Translations under genes and position numbers: made by a program
DNA from: a virus
IMG/VR virus record: IMGVR_UViG_3300021223_000018
Location: 1 to 46,540 of that record
Direction: 5' to 3' (one strand)
Length of the DNA: 46,540 nt
Shown: positions 20,398 to 28,904 of the stretch, one piece after another
Layout: the number at the start of each line of letters is the position of its first letter
Position numbering within the stretch: the first letter of the stretch is position 1
Notes under the pieces: model-generated
Told to the model about the DNA's origin: nothing
Database searches by the model: none
Seen by the model: only the letters and a program-made list of their open reading frames with translations

Positions 20398-20426
20398 TTG
20401 CATATCATGTCGCCATGTCGCATTAT
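20398..20426 (+). promoter_or_regulatory. Candidate late promoter
   Basis: TTGCAT (20398-20403), 17-bp spacer, CATTAT (20421-20426). The start point would be near 20433, about 40 bp before a strong terminator, as with lambda pR' and tR'. The match to consensus is moderate, so an activator may be needed. Confidence 0.4.
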
Positions 20427-20470
20427 TCCCCCATCCTGTCATTCCTGCGTGTGTAGGACTGACTAATAAG

Positions 20471-20496
20471 AACCCGGCCACCGCGCCGGGTTTTTT
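20471..20496 (+). terminator. Strong intrinsic terminator ahead of late genes
   Basis: AACCCGGC (20471-20478) pairs with GCCGGGTT (20485-20492), followed by TTTTTTATT. It would stop transcripts from the early region and from the candidate late promoter unless antitermination occurs. Confidence 0.88.
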
Positions 20497-20572
20497 ATTG
20501 CCCCAATTCTGATGCTCCTTGCTGCATCTTGGCCTTACCCTAATGAGGCCCTTTTAATTCCCTGGTGCCCCT

Positions 20573-20890
20573 ATGACAGAAGTATCGCGCATTGCAGACA
20601 GCATGGCGTTCAAGGTCGCCGTGCCGATACTGCAAACGATCCTGTCGGCTGGGGCTATTGGCGCCTTCGTGTACGTGGTGAGTTCGCTAGGACAGCTCCA
20701 GGCACAGCTTGGTGCCTACCAGACCAGTCAAGCCTTGATAGGGCAGCGGGTGGACTCTTTGGAGCGCTCAAGGGAGTCGACAGACAAGTTCGTCGACTCC
20801 CTCCGTATCACCACCCAGCGCCAAGAGTTCCAGATCAACCAAGTGGGTGAGAGCCTGCGTGATCTTGTGAAGACCGGGCGGCCAAAGTGA
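20573..20890 (+). CDS. Holin-like / membrane-anchored coiled-coil protein, 105 aa
   Basis: 105 residues with one hydrophobic segment (about 13-38: FKVAVPILQTILSAGAIGAFVYVVSSLG) followed by a coiled coil (GQRVDSLERSRESTDKFVDSL). It is the first late gene and precedes a lipoprotein and a holin-like gene, so a part in lysis (pinholin, antiholin or spanin-like anchor) is likely but not shown. Confidence 0.65.
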   Translation: MTEVSRIADSMAFKVAVPILQTILSAGAIGAFVYVVSSLGQLQAQLGAYQTSQALIGQRVDSLERSRESTDKFVDSLRITTQRQEFQINQVGESLRDLVKTGRPK

Positions 20891-21129
20891 AGTGCCTGCT
20901 GATTGCCGTGGTGTTACTCGCCGGATGCGCTCAGCAGCAGATACCCCAAGACCCGCCTCAAGCAATCCAGACTACGGTCTACCGGTATTCGAGCGCCGCA
21001 TGCGTCCCGGCAGAGGATCTGTCCGGCCAGCTGCGCCAGGCCCTCAAAAGCCGAGACCAGTGGAAGCGCTACGCCGAAAGCCTTGAGCAACTACCAGCAG
21101 CGAAGATGTCCCATGACCCTAATCCCTGA
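20887..21129 (+). CDS. Small outer-membrane lipoprotein, 80 aa
   Basis: Starts at GTG 20887 inside the preceding stop. MKCLLIAVVLLAGCAQQQIP is a short signal peptide with lipobox LAGC, so the mature protein begins at Cys14. The mature part is Gln/Pro-rich, then has a helix (LSGQLRQALKSRDQWKRYAES). It could be an o-spanin-like or exclusion lipoprotein. A second Rz/Rz1 pair exists at the far end of the late region. It overlaps the next gene by 17 bp. Confidence 0.7.
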   Translation: MKCLLIAVVLLAGCAQQQIPQDPPQAIQTTVYRYSSAACVPAEDLSGQLRQALKSRDQWKRYAESLEQLPAAKMSHDPNP

Positions 21130-21346
21130 ATGGCGAAAGTTCTGGCGCATGACCAGTGTTCAGTTGGCAATCCTCGGTGTTGCCCTCAATGCGGCAGCGG
21201 CCGGGTGGTCAGCGTTCCAGGGTGCGGTAGACCCGCTGATCTTCGCCTCGGTCAACATGGCCCTTGGTATAGGGGTTGCCGTGTTCCGGGTGATCCAGCA
21301 GCCGGCACTGCGCACTGACGACAAGCCGGACGAACCAACGAATTAA
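21113..21346 (+). CDS. Holin-type protein, 77 aa
   Basis: 77 residues: EWRKFWRMTSVQLAILGVALNAAAAGWSAFQGAVDPLIFASVNMALGIGVAVFRVIQQP. Two transmembrane helices (about 14-33 and 41-60) with a short loop and a polar tail. This matches the DUF7940-like holin proteins often placed before terminase genes in Pseudomonas and Burkholderia phages (by eye). Holins make the inner-membrane lesion that releases endolysin. ATG at 21113 lies inside the lipoprotein gene. Confidence 0.75.
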   Translation: MTLIPEWRKFWRMTSVQLAILGVALNAAAAGWSAFQGAVDPLIFASVNMALGIGVAVFRVIQQPALRTDDKPDEPTN

Positions 21347-21393
21347 GCGCGCCACGATTTGGCGCATTCGAAAACGTGGCGCGGAGAATTGAG

Positions 21394-21591
21394 ATGGGCG
21401 AGCGAATTAATGCGGATGTGCAACTGGAAGTCACCAGTGATGACGGTAATCGGGTTGATCTCGTTACTGGCGCAACTTCGGATATCGACATGCATGGATT
21501 TCTGCACATCCTGGATTCTAAAGGATCGGTAGTCGCGGTATTTGCCAAGTTCGATTCCGTGATCCTCAAGCATCAAGTCAAGGAAGAGTAA
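21394..21591 (+). CDS. Hypothetical protein, 65 aa
   Basis: 65 residues, beta-rich (INADVQLEVTSDDGNRVDLV ... GFLHILDSKGSVVAVFAKFDSV). The start at 21394 is selected by GGAGA six bases upstream. Ends 4 bp before the terminase small subunit. No family recognised. Confidence 0.6.
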   Translation: MGERINADVQLEVTSDDGNRVDLVTGATSDIDMHGFLHILDSKGSVVAVFAKFDSVILKHQVKEE

Positions 21592-21595
21592 TGAC

Positions 21596-22243
21596 ATGAC
21601 CGACAAGCAACCAACCGACTGGGAGCGCATCGAGCAGCTCTACAGGGCTGGTGTGCTGTCAGTGCGAGAGATCGCAACAACCTGCACCGTATCGCACGTC
21701 TCCATCCACAAGCGCGCCAAGCGTGACGGATGGACGCGAGACCTGGCCGGGAAGATCAAGGCCAAGGCTGATGCACTGGTTAACAACCAAGTGGTTAACA
21801 GCGAGGTTAACAAGGAACGGCTGTTAACCGAGAAGGGCATTGTTGATGCAAACGCCCAGGTCATTGCTGATGTCCGGATCGCGCATCGCGCTGACATCGG
21901 ACGGTCGCGCCGGATCACCAACAAACTGCTGGACGAGTTGGAAGCGCTGACGGACGAGCAGGGCACCATCAAGGAACTGATTGCTCAGTTGAAGGATGGT
22001 GACCACGAAGACGGCGATGCGATGGCCGATGTCCTGAAGCTGGCCAGCAAGATGAGCGCTCTCCCGAATCGCACCAAGACCATGAAGGAATTGGCCGACA
22101 CCCTGAAGACGCTGGTCATGCTTGAGCGCCAGGCGTTCAATCTTGATGAGGCTGAAGGTGACAGAGCTCCCGGTGGTAATACGGGTCACACCCCTGTCGA
22201 TCAATCGCTCATCGCCGCCCTGGTAGACAAGCTGGTGGACTGA
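21596..22243 (+). CDS. Terminase small subunit
   Basis: 215 residues. The N-terminal HTH (about 8-45) is DWERIEQLYRAGVLSVREIATTCTVSHVSIHKRAKRDGW, typical of small terminases that recognise the packaging site. The middle and C-terminal parts are helical (oligomerisation), with an LVMLERQAFNLDE stretch seen in other phage small terminases. It overlaps the large subunit start by 1 bp. Confidence 0.9.
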   Translation: MTDKQPTDWERIEQLYRAGVLSVREIATTCTVSHVSIHKRAKRDGWTRDLAGKIKAKADALVNNQVVNSEVNKERLLTEKGIVDANAQVIADVRIAHRADIGRSRRITNKLLDELEALTDEQGTIKELIAQLKDGDHEDGDAMADVLKLASKMSALPNRTKTMKELADTLKTLVMLERQAFNLDEAEGDRAPGGNTGHTPVDQSLIAALVDKLVD

Positions 22244-23793
22244 TGGCTATCAAACCGATCGAGTGGGACGCGCTGAGCCACGCTGAGCGCTCTGCTTTGG
22301 TCGCGGCGGGTGAGCATAGCCCGCTGTCCTTCGCCAGCCTGTGGTTCAACATCACGCAGGGCGACAGCTTCAGGACGAACTGGCACCACCACTACTTCGA
22401 CTACGCGGCCCGCCAGATGCTTGCCGGTGACGCGCAGAACATCGTCGTGAACATCCCGCCGGGCGGCACCAAGACCGAGTTCTGGTCTGTCCACCTGCCG
22501 GTCTACACGATGGTCAAGCACCGCCGGGTGCGCATCCTCAACACCAGCTATTCCAAGAGCCTGGTAGATGAGAACAGTGAGCGCAGCCGCGCCCTGGTCA
22601 AATCTGCCGAGTTCCGCGAGTTCTATCCCTTCGAAATAGAGAAGGACAAGGTTGACGACTGGACACTGGCTCGGGACGGGAAGCGTATCCACCAGCTGTT
22701 CAGCCGCTCAAGTGGCGGCCAGATCACGGGTGTCCGTGGCGGCTACATGGGTGATGGATATACCGGCCACATCCAGGCGGATGACTGGGACAAGATCGAC
22801 GACCTCTTCAGTGAGGCGAAGCGCCGCAAGTCGCACACGCGCCTGGTGAACACCCTGCGCAGCCGGAAGGCGCACAGCGGCACGCCGTTCGTTGCCATCC
22901 AGCAGCGTGGACACGTCGACGACTCGACGGCGTTCCTGTTGTCGGGCGGCATGGGCCTGAAGATCGATCTTCACATCAAGATCCCTGCGCTGGTCAATCA
23001 GGACTATATCGATTCACTGCCCGACGGTATCCGCGAGCGCTGCGTCAAGAGCGTGTGCGGGTCTGAGCAGGTAGACGGCTATTGGTCGTACTGGCCAGCC
23101 AAGGAAAGCGTTCACGACCTGATCGCGCTCCGCACGGCTCACCCGTACACCTTCAGCAGCCAATACATGCAGGACCCGCACACGCTCGACGGCGGGATCT
23201 TCTCAGCTGATGACTTCCAGTACTACGGAGACGTGGATGCTGGTGCTGATCTTCCGCTACCTGAGAAGTTCGATTATCGCTTCATCACCGCGGACACCGC
23301 CCAGAAGACCAACACCTGGAACGACTGGACCGTGTTCGCGGAGTGGGGCGTGTTCGAGGGGCGAATCTATCGCGTCGGCATGAAGCGCGGGCGGATGGAC
23401 GCCAAGACGCTACGCCGTGAGTTCGAAGTGTTCGTCAAAGGTGCCTGGGCCAAGAACGGGAAGGCCAACGGCATCCTGCGCCGGGTCTACGTCGAGGACA
23501 AATCCAGCGGTACCGGCCTGATCCAGGAGATGGAGAAGCGCCTACCGCTCAAGGTGACGCCAGTCCCTCGGGATCGCGACAAGCTGACCCGTGCCCTGGA
23601 TGTTCAAGGCTTCCACGCTGCCAAACTGGTCTGCCTGCCCTACGACGACAGCCAAAACTACGAGTTCGTGTGTGAGGTCGCATCCTTCACCGCCGACGAC
23701 AGCCACAAGTACGACGACCAGACAGACGTGATGATCGACGCCTTGTCCGAGGTTTACATCAAGGGCAAGCGCTCGATCCGCGACCTCCTATAA
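22243..23793 (+). CDS. Terminase large subunit
   Basis: 516 residues, the packaging motor. The ATPase half has IVVNIPPGGTKTEFWS (a Walker A-like loop with Lys77, using PPGGTKT instead of the usual PPRSGKT/GxxGxGKT) and HIQADDWDKI (acidic Walker B-like, about 180). The nuclease half has FITADTAQ (Asp351), VYVEDKSSGTGL and YDDQTDVMIDAL, the three acidic clusters of RNase H-like terminase nucleases. It docks on the portal and cuts concatemeric DNA. Confidence 0.95.
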   Translation: MAIKPIEWDALSHAERSALVAAGEHSPLSFASLWFNITQGDSFRTNWHHHYFDYAARQMLAGDAQNIVVNIPPGGTKTEFWSVHLPVYTMVKHRRVRILNTSYSKSLVDENSERSRALVKSAEFREFYPFEIEKDKVDDWTLARDGKRIHQLFSRSSGGQITGVRGGYMGDGYTGHIQADDWDKIDDLFSEAKRRKSHTRLVNTLRSRKAHSGTPFVAIQQRGHVDDSTAFLLSGGMGLKIDLHIKIPALVNQDYIDSLPDGIRERCVKSVCGSEQVDGYWSYWPAKESVHDLIALRTAHPYTFSSQYMQDPHTLDGGIFSADDFQYYGDVDAGADLPLPEKFDYRFITADTAQKTNTWNDWTVFAEWGVFEGRIYRVGMKRGRMDAKTLRREFEVFVKGAWAKNGKANGILRRVYVEDKSSGTGLIQEMEKRLPLKVTPVPRDRDKLTRALDVQGFHAAKLVCLPYDDSQNYEFVCEVASFTADDSHKYDDQTDVMIDALSEVYIKGKRSIRDLL

Positions 23794-23809
23794 CCAATTC
23801 GGTGACCCC

Positions 23810-25180
23810 ATGAGCAAGAAGGGCTTAGTGCCAGCAGACAAAAAGCTGGGCAAAGCCCTTGTGCGGGCCGCTCAGAAGTACGAGGCGCAGATCAAGTCGT
23901 CGAGTGACGGCCTGGTGAACGTCGTGTCCGGCCTGGGCACGCAGAAGGCCAAGCGGTCCCACAACCAGTTCCAGTACGGGTTCCTGAACGACTTCCAGCA
24001 GCTGGATGCTGCGTATCAGACCAGCTGGCTTGCCCGCGCGATCGTGGACTACCCGGCCGAGGACATGACCCGCGAGTGGCGCACCCTCAAGTGCGACGAC
24101 GCGGACGTGATCCGGGCCGAGGAAGACCGCCTGCAACTGCCAGCCATGGTGAGTGAGGCCACAAGCTGGGCGCGCCTGTACGGTGGTGCCGGCATCCTCA
24201 TGCTGACCAACCAGGACCTGACCAAGCCGCTCAAGCCGGAGAAGATCAAGAAGGGCGACCTGTACCGCCTGTTGGTGCTGGATCGGTTCGACATGACGCC
24301 AATGGACCTGAACCAAACCAACATCCTGGCCGCGAACTACTTGCAGCCGGAGTTCTACACCATTGCTGCCGGCGCCCAGATGATCCACTGGACGCACTTC
24401 GCGCGGTTCGCTGGTGCCAAGTTGCCACGTCGCCAGCGCGCGCAGACGCAGGGCTGGGGCGACTCAGAGCTGCGCAAGTGCCTCGACGACGTAATGGACA
24501 TCGTAGCCAGCAAGGACGGCATCGCCGAGCTGATGCAGGAAGCGAACGTCGACATCATCAAGCGCGAAGGCCTCTCGGATGAACTGGCCAGCGATCAGGA
24601 CGACGCCATCACGGCGCGGTACGCCCTGTTCAGCATGATGAAGTCGTCGATCAACCTGGCGCTGCTCGATGAGACCGAGACCTATGACCGCAAGACCCTG
24701 GACCTTTCCGGGGTAGCGCCGGTGCTCGACCTGCTCATGACCTGGATTGCCGGTGCCGCCGGTATCCCGGTTACGCGCCTGTTCGGTGAGTCTGCCAAGG
24801 GGCTGGGCAACGACGGGCAGGGTGACGACACCAACTACTACAACCACCTTTCCTCGCGGCGCCTGACACAGATCGATCCCGGCCTTCGTCAGCTCGACGA
24901 GGTGATGGTGCGCTCGGCGATAGGTCGCTGGCTCGACGACTTCAACTACGTCTGGAACCCGTTCAAGCAGCCTGATGCGGTGCAGATCGCTGCTGCCAAC
25001 AAGGCCAAGGCCGAAACCGACCTGCTTTACAAAGATGGCGGGGTCGTCACCACCAGCCAGATCCAGCGCCGTCTGCAGGCCGAAGAGCTTTACCAGTTCG
25101 ACGACGAGAAGATCGAAGCGTTGGAGGCTGACGAGGACCTGACCATGTTCAACGACCCGCCGACGGACGAAGACCAATGA
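23810..25180 (+). CDS. Portal protein (DUF1073 type)
   Basis: 456 residues. Features of DUF1073 portals: AIVDYPAEDMTREWRTLKC near residue 75, ARLYGGAGILML, and AGAAGIPVTRLFGESAKGLGNDGQGDDTNYYNHL in the C-terminal third. The portal forms the dodecameric entrance for DNA at one capsid vertex. Starts 17 bp after terL. Some databases attach an anti-CBASS (Acb1) name to proteins with this domain; nothing here suggests that activity, and the place after terL argues for the portal. Confidence 0.93.
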   Translation: MSKKGLVPADKKLGKALVRAAQKYEAQIKSSSDGLVNVVSGLGTQKAKRSHNQFQYGFLNDFQQLDAAYQTSWLARAIVDYPAEDMTREWRTLKCDDADVIRAEEDRLQLPAMVSEATSWARLYGGAGILMLTNQDLTKPLKPEKIKKGDLYRLLVLDRFDMTPMDLNQTNILAANYLQPEFYTIAAGAQMIHWTHFARFAGAKLPRRQRAQTQGWGDSELRKCLDDVMDIVASKDGIAELMQEANVDIIKREGLSDELASDQDDAITARYALFSMMKSSINLALLDETETYDRKTLDLSGVAPVLDLLMTWIAGAAGIPVTRLFGESAKGLGNDGQGDDTNYYNHLSSRRLTQIDPGLRQLDEVMVRSAIGRWLDDFNYVWNPFKQPDAVQIAAANKAKAETDLLYKDGGVVTTSQIQRRLQAEELYQFDDEKIEALEADEDLTMFNDPPTDEDQ

Positions 25181-25368
25181 ACCTGAATGGCAAGACGCGC
25201 TACCGCACAACCTGGCGCGGGCGCCTCGTCCTTCAGGTACAGCTGGCGAACGTAGATGGTACATGGCGCGACGCAACAGTCAGGGATATGGATTGCGTCG
25301 AGGTTCGGGCTGACCTAATTGGCTCTCGACCTGAGCGGCCGCCAGCACCGCCGCCCAGGAGGCCTTAA
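25177..25368 (+). CDS. Small hypothetical protein between portal and head gene
   Basis: 63 residues: a beta-rich first half (KTRYRTTWRGRLVLQVQLAN) and a Pro/Arg-rich tail (RPERPPAPPPRRP). ATGA overlap with the portal stop; ends 3 bp before the head morphogenesis gene. Small genes at this place are common in related phages; function unknown. Confidence 0.65.
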   Translation: MNLNGKTRYRTTWRGRLVLQVQLANVDGTWRDATVRDMDCVEVRADLIGSRPERPPAPPPRRP

Positions 25369-25371
25369 CTG

Positions 25372-26187
25372 ATGGACATGATCGGCATCCAGTACAACGC
25401 CAAGCTGCAGCGGCTGGTGAAGCAGGTCAAGGAGTCGATCAGCAAGGAGATCATGCCGCTGGTTCGCCAGTTGGCTCCGGAGTACACGCAGGACGCGGTG
25501 GTCACGACTGATGCCTGGTCTGACCTGATCCTCAACGCCATCTCGACGCTGGTGAGTCGCTGGTCGTCGCCGACGGTGCAGGCCGCCGGTGCGCGCATTG
25601 CCGGTGAGTTCGTTCAGTCGTCGCTCAAGAAGTCCGAGCGCGACCTGAAGAAGTCGGCCGGCATTGACGTGTACAGCGGCAATACCGCCATGCAGGACTA
25701 CCTGAAGGCCTCGGCCCAGCAGAACGCCCAGCTGATCAAGTCCATCCCCGCCAAATACCTGGAAGAGGTACAGGCGCTGGTGATGGCGAACATGCGTTCC
25801 GGCATGCGGCCTGGCTACATCGAGAAGGCCCTGCAGGAACAGTTCGGCGTCACGCAGCGCCGCGCCAAGATGATTGCCCGCGACCAGACATCGAAGATCA
25901 ACGGCGAGTTGGCCGAGAAGCAGCAGAAGGGCGCCGGCTTTGAGTACTTCCAGTGGATTGACTCCGACGACAGCCGTGTCCGGCATCGCCACTCGGAGAT
26001 CGCCAACAAGGTCACCGCCTACGGCAAAGGGATCTACCGCTGGGACGACCTGCCGCTGAGTTCCGATGGCGTGCCGATAAAACCCGGCTCCGACTATCAA
26101 TGCCGCTGCATCGCGCGCCCAGTGAGCGCTCGCGAGGTCAAGGCCAACCAAGACGCAGGCCGCACAGCGCCGGGCGTCTACCGCTAA
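25372..26187 (+). CDS. Phage head morphogenesis protein (Mu gpF/SPP1 gp7-like)
   Basis: 271 residues. Long N-terminal helices are followed by the gp7/F signature in the C-terminal half: RAKMIARDQTSKINGELAEK, then FEYFQWIDSDDSRVRHRHSEI and the Cys pair in YQCRCIARP. The family is incorporated in small copy number in the procapsid and helps head assembly or DNA ejection. It follows the portal as usual. Confidence 0.92.
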   Translation: MDMIGIQYNAKLQRLVKQVKESISKEIMPLVRQLAPEYTQDAVVTTDAWSDLILNAISTLVSRWSSPTVQAAGARIAGEFVQSSLKKSERDLKKSAGIDVYSGNTAMQDYLKASAQQNAQLIKSIPAKYLEEVQALVMANMRSGMRPGYIEKALQEQFGVTQRRAKMIARDQTSKINGELAEKQQKGAGFEYFQWIDSDDSRVRHRHSEIANKVTAYGKGIYRWDDLPLSSDGVPIKPGSDYQCRCIARPVSAREVKANQDAGRTAPGVYR

Positions 26188-26212
26188 TTCATCCAATCCG
26201 CGAGGCCGCAAC

Positions 26213-27370
26213 ATGAAGTGCACGGTTTTCGACCGGGTAGGGCAGCGCATTACCCATCGCGAATACACCGACGAGGGCTTCCTCAAGGTTCCGGGCAGAG
26301 TCGCCCGCACCGGGATTCAGGAATACCTGGCCCGCGAGCTTGGCCTTGATGGCGACCCAATGCGGGTTGTCCGCGTGTTCCGACCAGAGGACGAGGTGTT
26401 CAACGACTCGTCACTGGGCACGTACGACGGCGCCACAGTCACCAATGACCACCCCAAGGACTTGGTGACCGCGAAGAACTACAAGGCCGTGGCTGTAGGT
26501 GAGGTGCGCGGCGCCGGTCGCCGTGATGGCGACTTCGTTGTCTGCGATCTGATCATCAAAGATCAGAAGACCATCGACGATATCAACGCTGGCAAGTGCG
26601 AACTGTCCGCCGGCTACACCGCTGAATACGTCCACACCCCTGGCCTCATCGTAGATGGGCAGGAATGCGAATACACCCAGCGAAACATCACCATCAACCA
26701 CCAAGCGGTGGTTTCCAACGCAAGGGCGGGCAGTGTCGCCCGTTTCTTCGACGACAACCCAGGAGGCAACACAATGCCTGTACTTATCACCACCGATAGC
26801 GGGCGCAGCGTTGATGTTGCTGATCCTGCGAACGCCCAAGTGGTCGCCGACTCGTTCGACCGATTGCTGAAGCGTGCCACCGATGCGGAAACCAAGGCTG
26901 ATAAGGCTCAGGCGACCGCTGACAAGGCTGCTGAAGACCTGGTCGAGGCCCGCAAGGCTTCCGGCGATGTCGCAATCGGCGAGCGCGTCAAAGCCATCAG
27001 CGCAGCTCAGACCCTGGCCCGCAAGGTCGCCGGCGATGAATTCACATGCGACAGCCTCGACGTGATCGAGATCAAGCGCGCCGCCCTGGCTGTTGCCCTG
27101 CCGAAGCGTGACTGGTCGGACAAGTCCGCCGGCTACGTCGAAGCAGCCTTCGATGCCGAGTCCGACAAGGACGAGGAAGAAGAGGAAGACGACGGCAAAG
27201 GTGGCAAGAAGCCTAAGGCGCCCACCGGTGACACCGCCGCACTCTTCGCCCAGTTCGTGCAGTTGTCCAAGGATGGCGCGAACCCAGCTGTTACCGCTGA
27301 CGCCGCACCGACCCCATACCAGGCGCACAAGAAAAGCTTGTCCGGCGCCCACAAACAGAAAGGAGCCTAA
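26213..27370 (+). CDS. DUF2213 prohead protease-scaffold fusion
   Basis: 385 residues. The N-terminal ~185 residues are a DUF2213 domain with VTNDHP (likely catalytic His) and KCELSAGYTAEY (likely nucleophile Ser), resembling U35-type capsid maturation proteases. Residues 188-385 are scaffold-like: helical KATDAETKADKAQATADKAAEDLVEA, then acidic DEEEEEDDGKGGKK and the conserved end. An internal in-frame ATG at 26774 with a perfect AGGAGG would make the scaffold part alone. The full protein probably cleaves scaffold and itself during head maturation. Confidence 0.88.
   Translation: MKCTVFDRVGQRITHREYTDEGFLKVPGRVARTGIQEYLARELGLDGDPMRVVRVFRPEDEVFNDSSLGTYDGATVTNDHPKDLVTAKNYKAVAVGEVRGAGRRDGDFVVCDLIIKDQKTIDDINAGKCELSAGYTAEYVHTPGLIVDGQECEYTQRNITINHQAVVSNARAGSVARFFDDNPGGNTMPVLITTDSGRSVDVADPANAQVVADSFDRLLKRATDAETKADKAQATADKAAEDLVEARKASGDVAIGERVKAISAAQTLARKVAGDEFTCDSLDVIEIKRAALAVALPKRDWSDKSAGYVEAAFDAESDKDEEEEEDDGKGGKKPKAPTGDTAALFAQFVQLSKDGANPAVTADAAPTPYQAHKKSLSGAHKQKGA
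26774..27370 (+). CDS. Scaffold protein from internal in-frame start
   Basis: ATG at 26774 is in frame with the DUF2213 gene and is preceded by AGGAGG (26761-26766) at 7-nt spacing, the strongest ribosome site in the gene. The product, MPVLITTDSGRSVDVADPAN onward, 198 residues, is the helical/acidic half. The arrangement equals lambda C/Nu3, where the scaffold is made in excess from a nested start. Confidence 0.7.
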   Translation: MPVLITTDSGRSVDVADPANAQVVADSFDRLLKRATDAETKADKAQATADKAAEDLVEARKASGDVAIGERVKAISAAQTLARKVAGDEFTCDSLDVIEIKRAALAVALPKRDWSDKSAGYVEAAFDAESDKDEEEEEDDGKGGKKPKAPTGDTAALFAQFVQLSKDGANPAVTADAAPTPYQAHKKSLSGAHKQKGA

Positions 27371-27372
27371 CC

Positions 27373-27867
27373 ATGCCAGTTCAAGGTGGTAACGCAATCA
27401 ACCACGGCGTCGCCTATGCGGGCATGGTCGCTGACGGCGAAGTGTCCAACGGCGTCTCCAAGCTCAACAAAGGTACCGTCAACATCGCCTACGGCCTGGG
27501 CGTAGTGAGCGACGGTGACGACGGCGCCAAGCTGCCGGTCGCCGCATCGACCGCGCTCCAGTTCGTCGGCGTTGTACGTCGCGAGCTGAACCGGGCCTAC
27601 ACCACTACTGACGTGTTCGGCGCTGTCGCGAAACGCGACATGACCGTCGAGACCATGGCGCCTATCTGGGTGACCGCCCGCGTAGCAGTCGTCAAGGATG
27701 ACCCGGTCTACCTGGTAGTCGGCGACGGCACTGGCGCCAACCAGGGCCAGTTCTCTAACGTGATCGGCGCCGCCGCTACGCTGGCAGTCCTGATCCCGAA
27801 CGCCAAATGGGTCAGCACCGCCGCCGCCGGCGCGCTGGCTAAAATTTCTCTGAAGGTCGGGGGCTAA
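27373..27867 (+). CDS. Capsid decoration / structural cement protein (DUF2190-like)
   Basis: 164 residues, beta-rich, Gly/Ala/Val-rich (INHGVAYAGMVADGEVSNGVSK ... FVGVVRRELNRAYTTTDVFG ... ETMAPIWVTARVAVVKDDPVYL). This fits small cement proteins that lie between scaffold and major capsid genes in phages of this type. It begins 2 bp after the scaffold stop. It probably stabilises expanded capsids from outside. Confidence 0.8.
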   Translation: MPVQGGNAINHGVAYAGMVADGEVSNGVSKLNKGTVNIAYGLGVVSDGDDGAKLPVAASTALQFVGVVRRELNRAYTTTDVFGAVAKRDMTVETMAPIWVTARVAVVKDDPVYLVVGDGTGANQGQFSNVIGAAATLAVLIPNAKWVSTAAAGALAKISLKVGG

Positions 27868-27872
27868 TCGAC

Positions 27873-28904
27873 ATGACTCAGCTTAAGAAAATCGTCGTAG
27901 CCATCGATGCCGCAATCGCGCGCCAGATTGGCCGTGATGCGTACCAAGTGACCTTCAACGACGGTCTGCCGACCCTCGACGACGGCCTGGCGTTCTACAT
28001 CAGCCAACTGGCAAGCCTGGAATCTCGTATCTACGAGGCCAAGTACGCCTCGATCAACTACATGGAACTGATCCCGGTCGACACTTCTCTGCCTGAGTGG
28101 GTGGATCAGTGGGACTACATCAGCTACGACGGCGTGACCATCGGCAAATTCATCGGCGCCAGTGCCGACGACCTGCCTGATGTGACCATCAACGCCAACA
28201 AGTCGGTCGTGCCAATCGGCTATGCCGGCAACAAATACAGCTACAGCCTGGACGAACTGCGCAAATCGCAGCAGCTGCGCATCCCTCTGGATACTACCAA
28301 GGCGCGGCTGGCCTTCCGTGGCGCCCAGGAGCACACCCAGCGTGTGGCTTACTTCGGTGACGCCGCTCGCGGCATGACCGGTCTGTTCAACAACCCAAAC
28401 TTGGCGCTGTCGAACTCCACGCTGAACTGGTACGACCCAGCCACCACCGGCACCCAGATCGCGGCAGACCTGAACCAGGTCCTGGTGGACGGCTACATCA
28501 ACTCTGCCACGGTGCATGTGTTCGGGATGCTCGTTCTCGACGCCGCTCGCTTTGCGAAGATCGCCAGCATGCCGATGTCTGCGCAATTCCCGGAAAAAAC
28601 TGTTCTCAAGTACTTCCTGGAAAACAACCAGTACACGGCTCTGACTGGCAACGCTCCGATCGTGAAGAGCCGCCTGCAACTGTCCGCCGCCGAACTGGCA
28701 AAGGCCGGCGTCAGCAACGGCAACAAGGACCGCATCCTGGCCTACGAGCTGAACGACGAGAACCTGGGTATGCAGGTTCCGATCCCGTGGCGCTCCCTGG
28801 CTCCGCAGATGCACAACCTCAAGGTCAGCGTGCCGTGCGAGTACAAGATCAGCGGCGTTGAATTCCGCTATCCGTTCTCTGGCGCGTACCGCGACCAGTT
28901 CTAA
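27873..28904 (+). CDS. Major capsid protein (DUF2184)
   Basis: 343 residues. DUF2184 features: YISQLASLESRIYEAKYASINYMELIPVDTSLPEWVDQWDY near the N-terminus, LRIPLDTTKARLAFRGAQEHTQRVAYFGD in the middle and IPWRSLAPQMHNLKVSVPCEYKISGVEFRYP at the end. It should adopt the HK97 fold and form the capsid lattice. Highest-expression position in the head operon; no sign of cleavage could be read. Confidence 0.93.
   Translation: MTQLKKIVVAIDAAIARQIGRDAYQVTFNDGLPTLDDGLAFYISQLASLESRIYEAKYASINYMELIPVDTSLPEWVDQWDYISYDGVTIGKFIGASADDLPDVTINANKSVVPIGYAGNKYSYSLDELRKSQQLRIPLDTTKARLAFRGAQEHTQRVAYFGDAARGMTGLFNNPNLALSNSTLNWYDPATTGTQIAADLNQVLVDGYINSATVHVFGMLVLDAARFAKIASMPMSAQFPEKTVLKYFLENNQYTALTGNAPIVKSRLQLSAAELAKAGVSNGNKDRILAYELNDENLGMQVPIPWRSLAPQMHNLKVSVPCEYKISGVEFRYPFSGAYRDQF

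Noticed and set aside
23810-25180. Reading the DUF1073 protein as an anti-CBASS nuclease because some databases use that name
   Set aside because: Position after the large terminase, length and motifs fit a portal protein; no separate Acb1 nuclease domain was seen.
24464-25276. Long minus-strand ORFs opposite portal, capsid and other head genes (also 25315-26310, 26411-27397, 27864-28814)
   Set aside because: Mirror frames of GC-rich plus-strand genes with strong family matches; no ribosome sites or recognisable domains.
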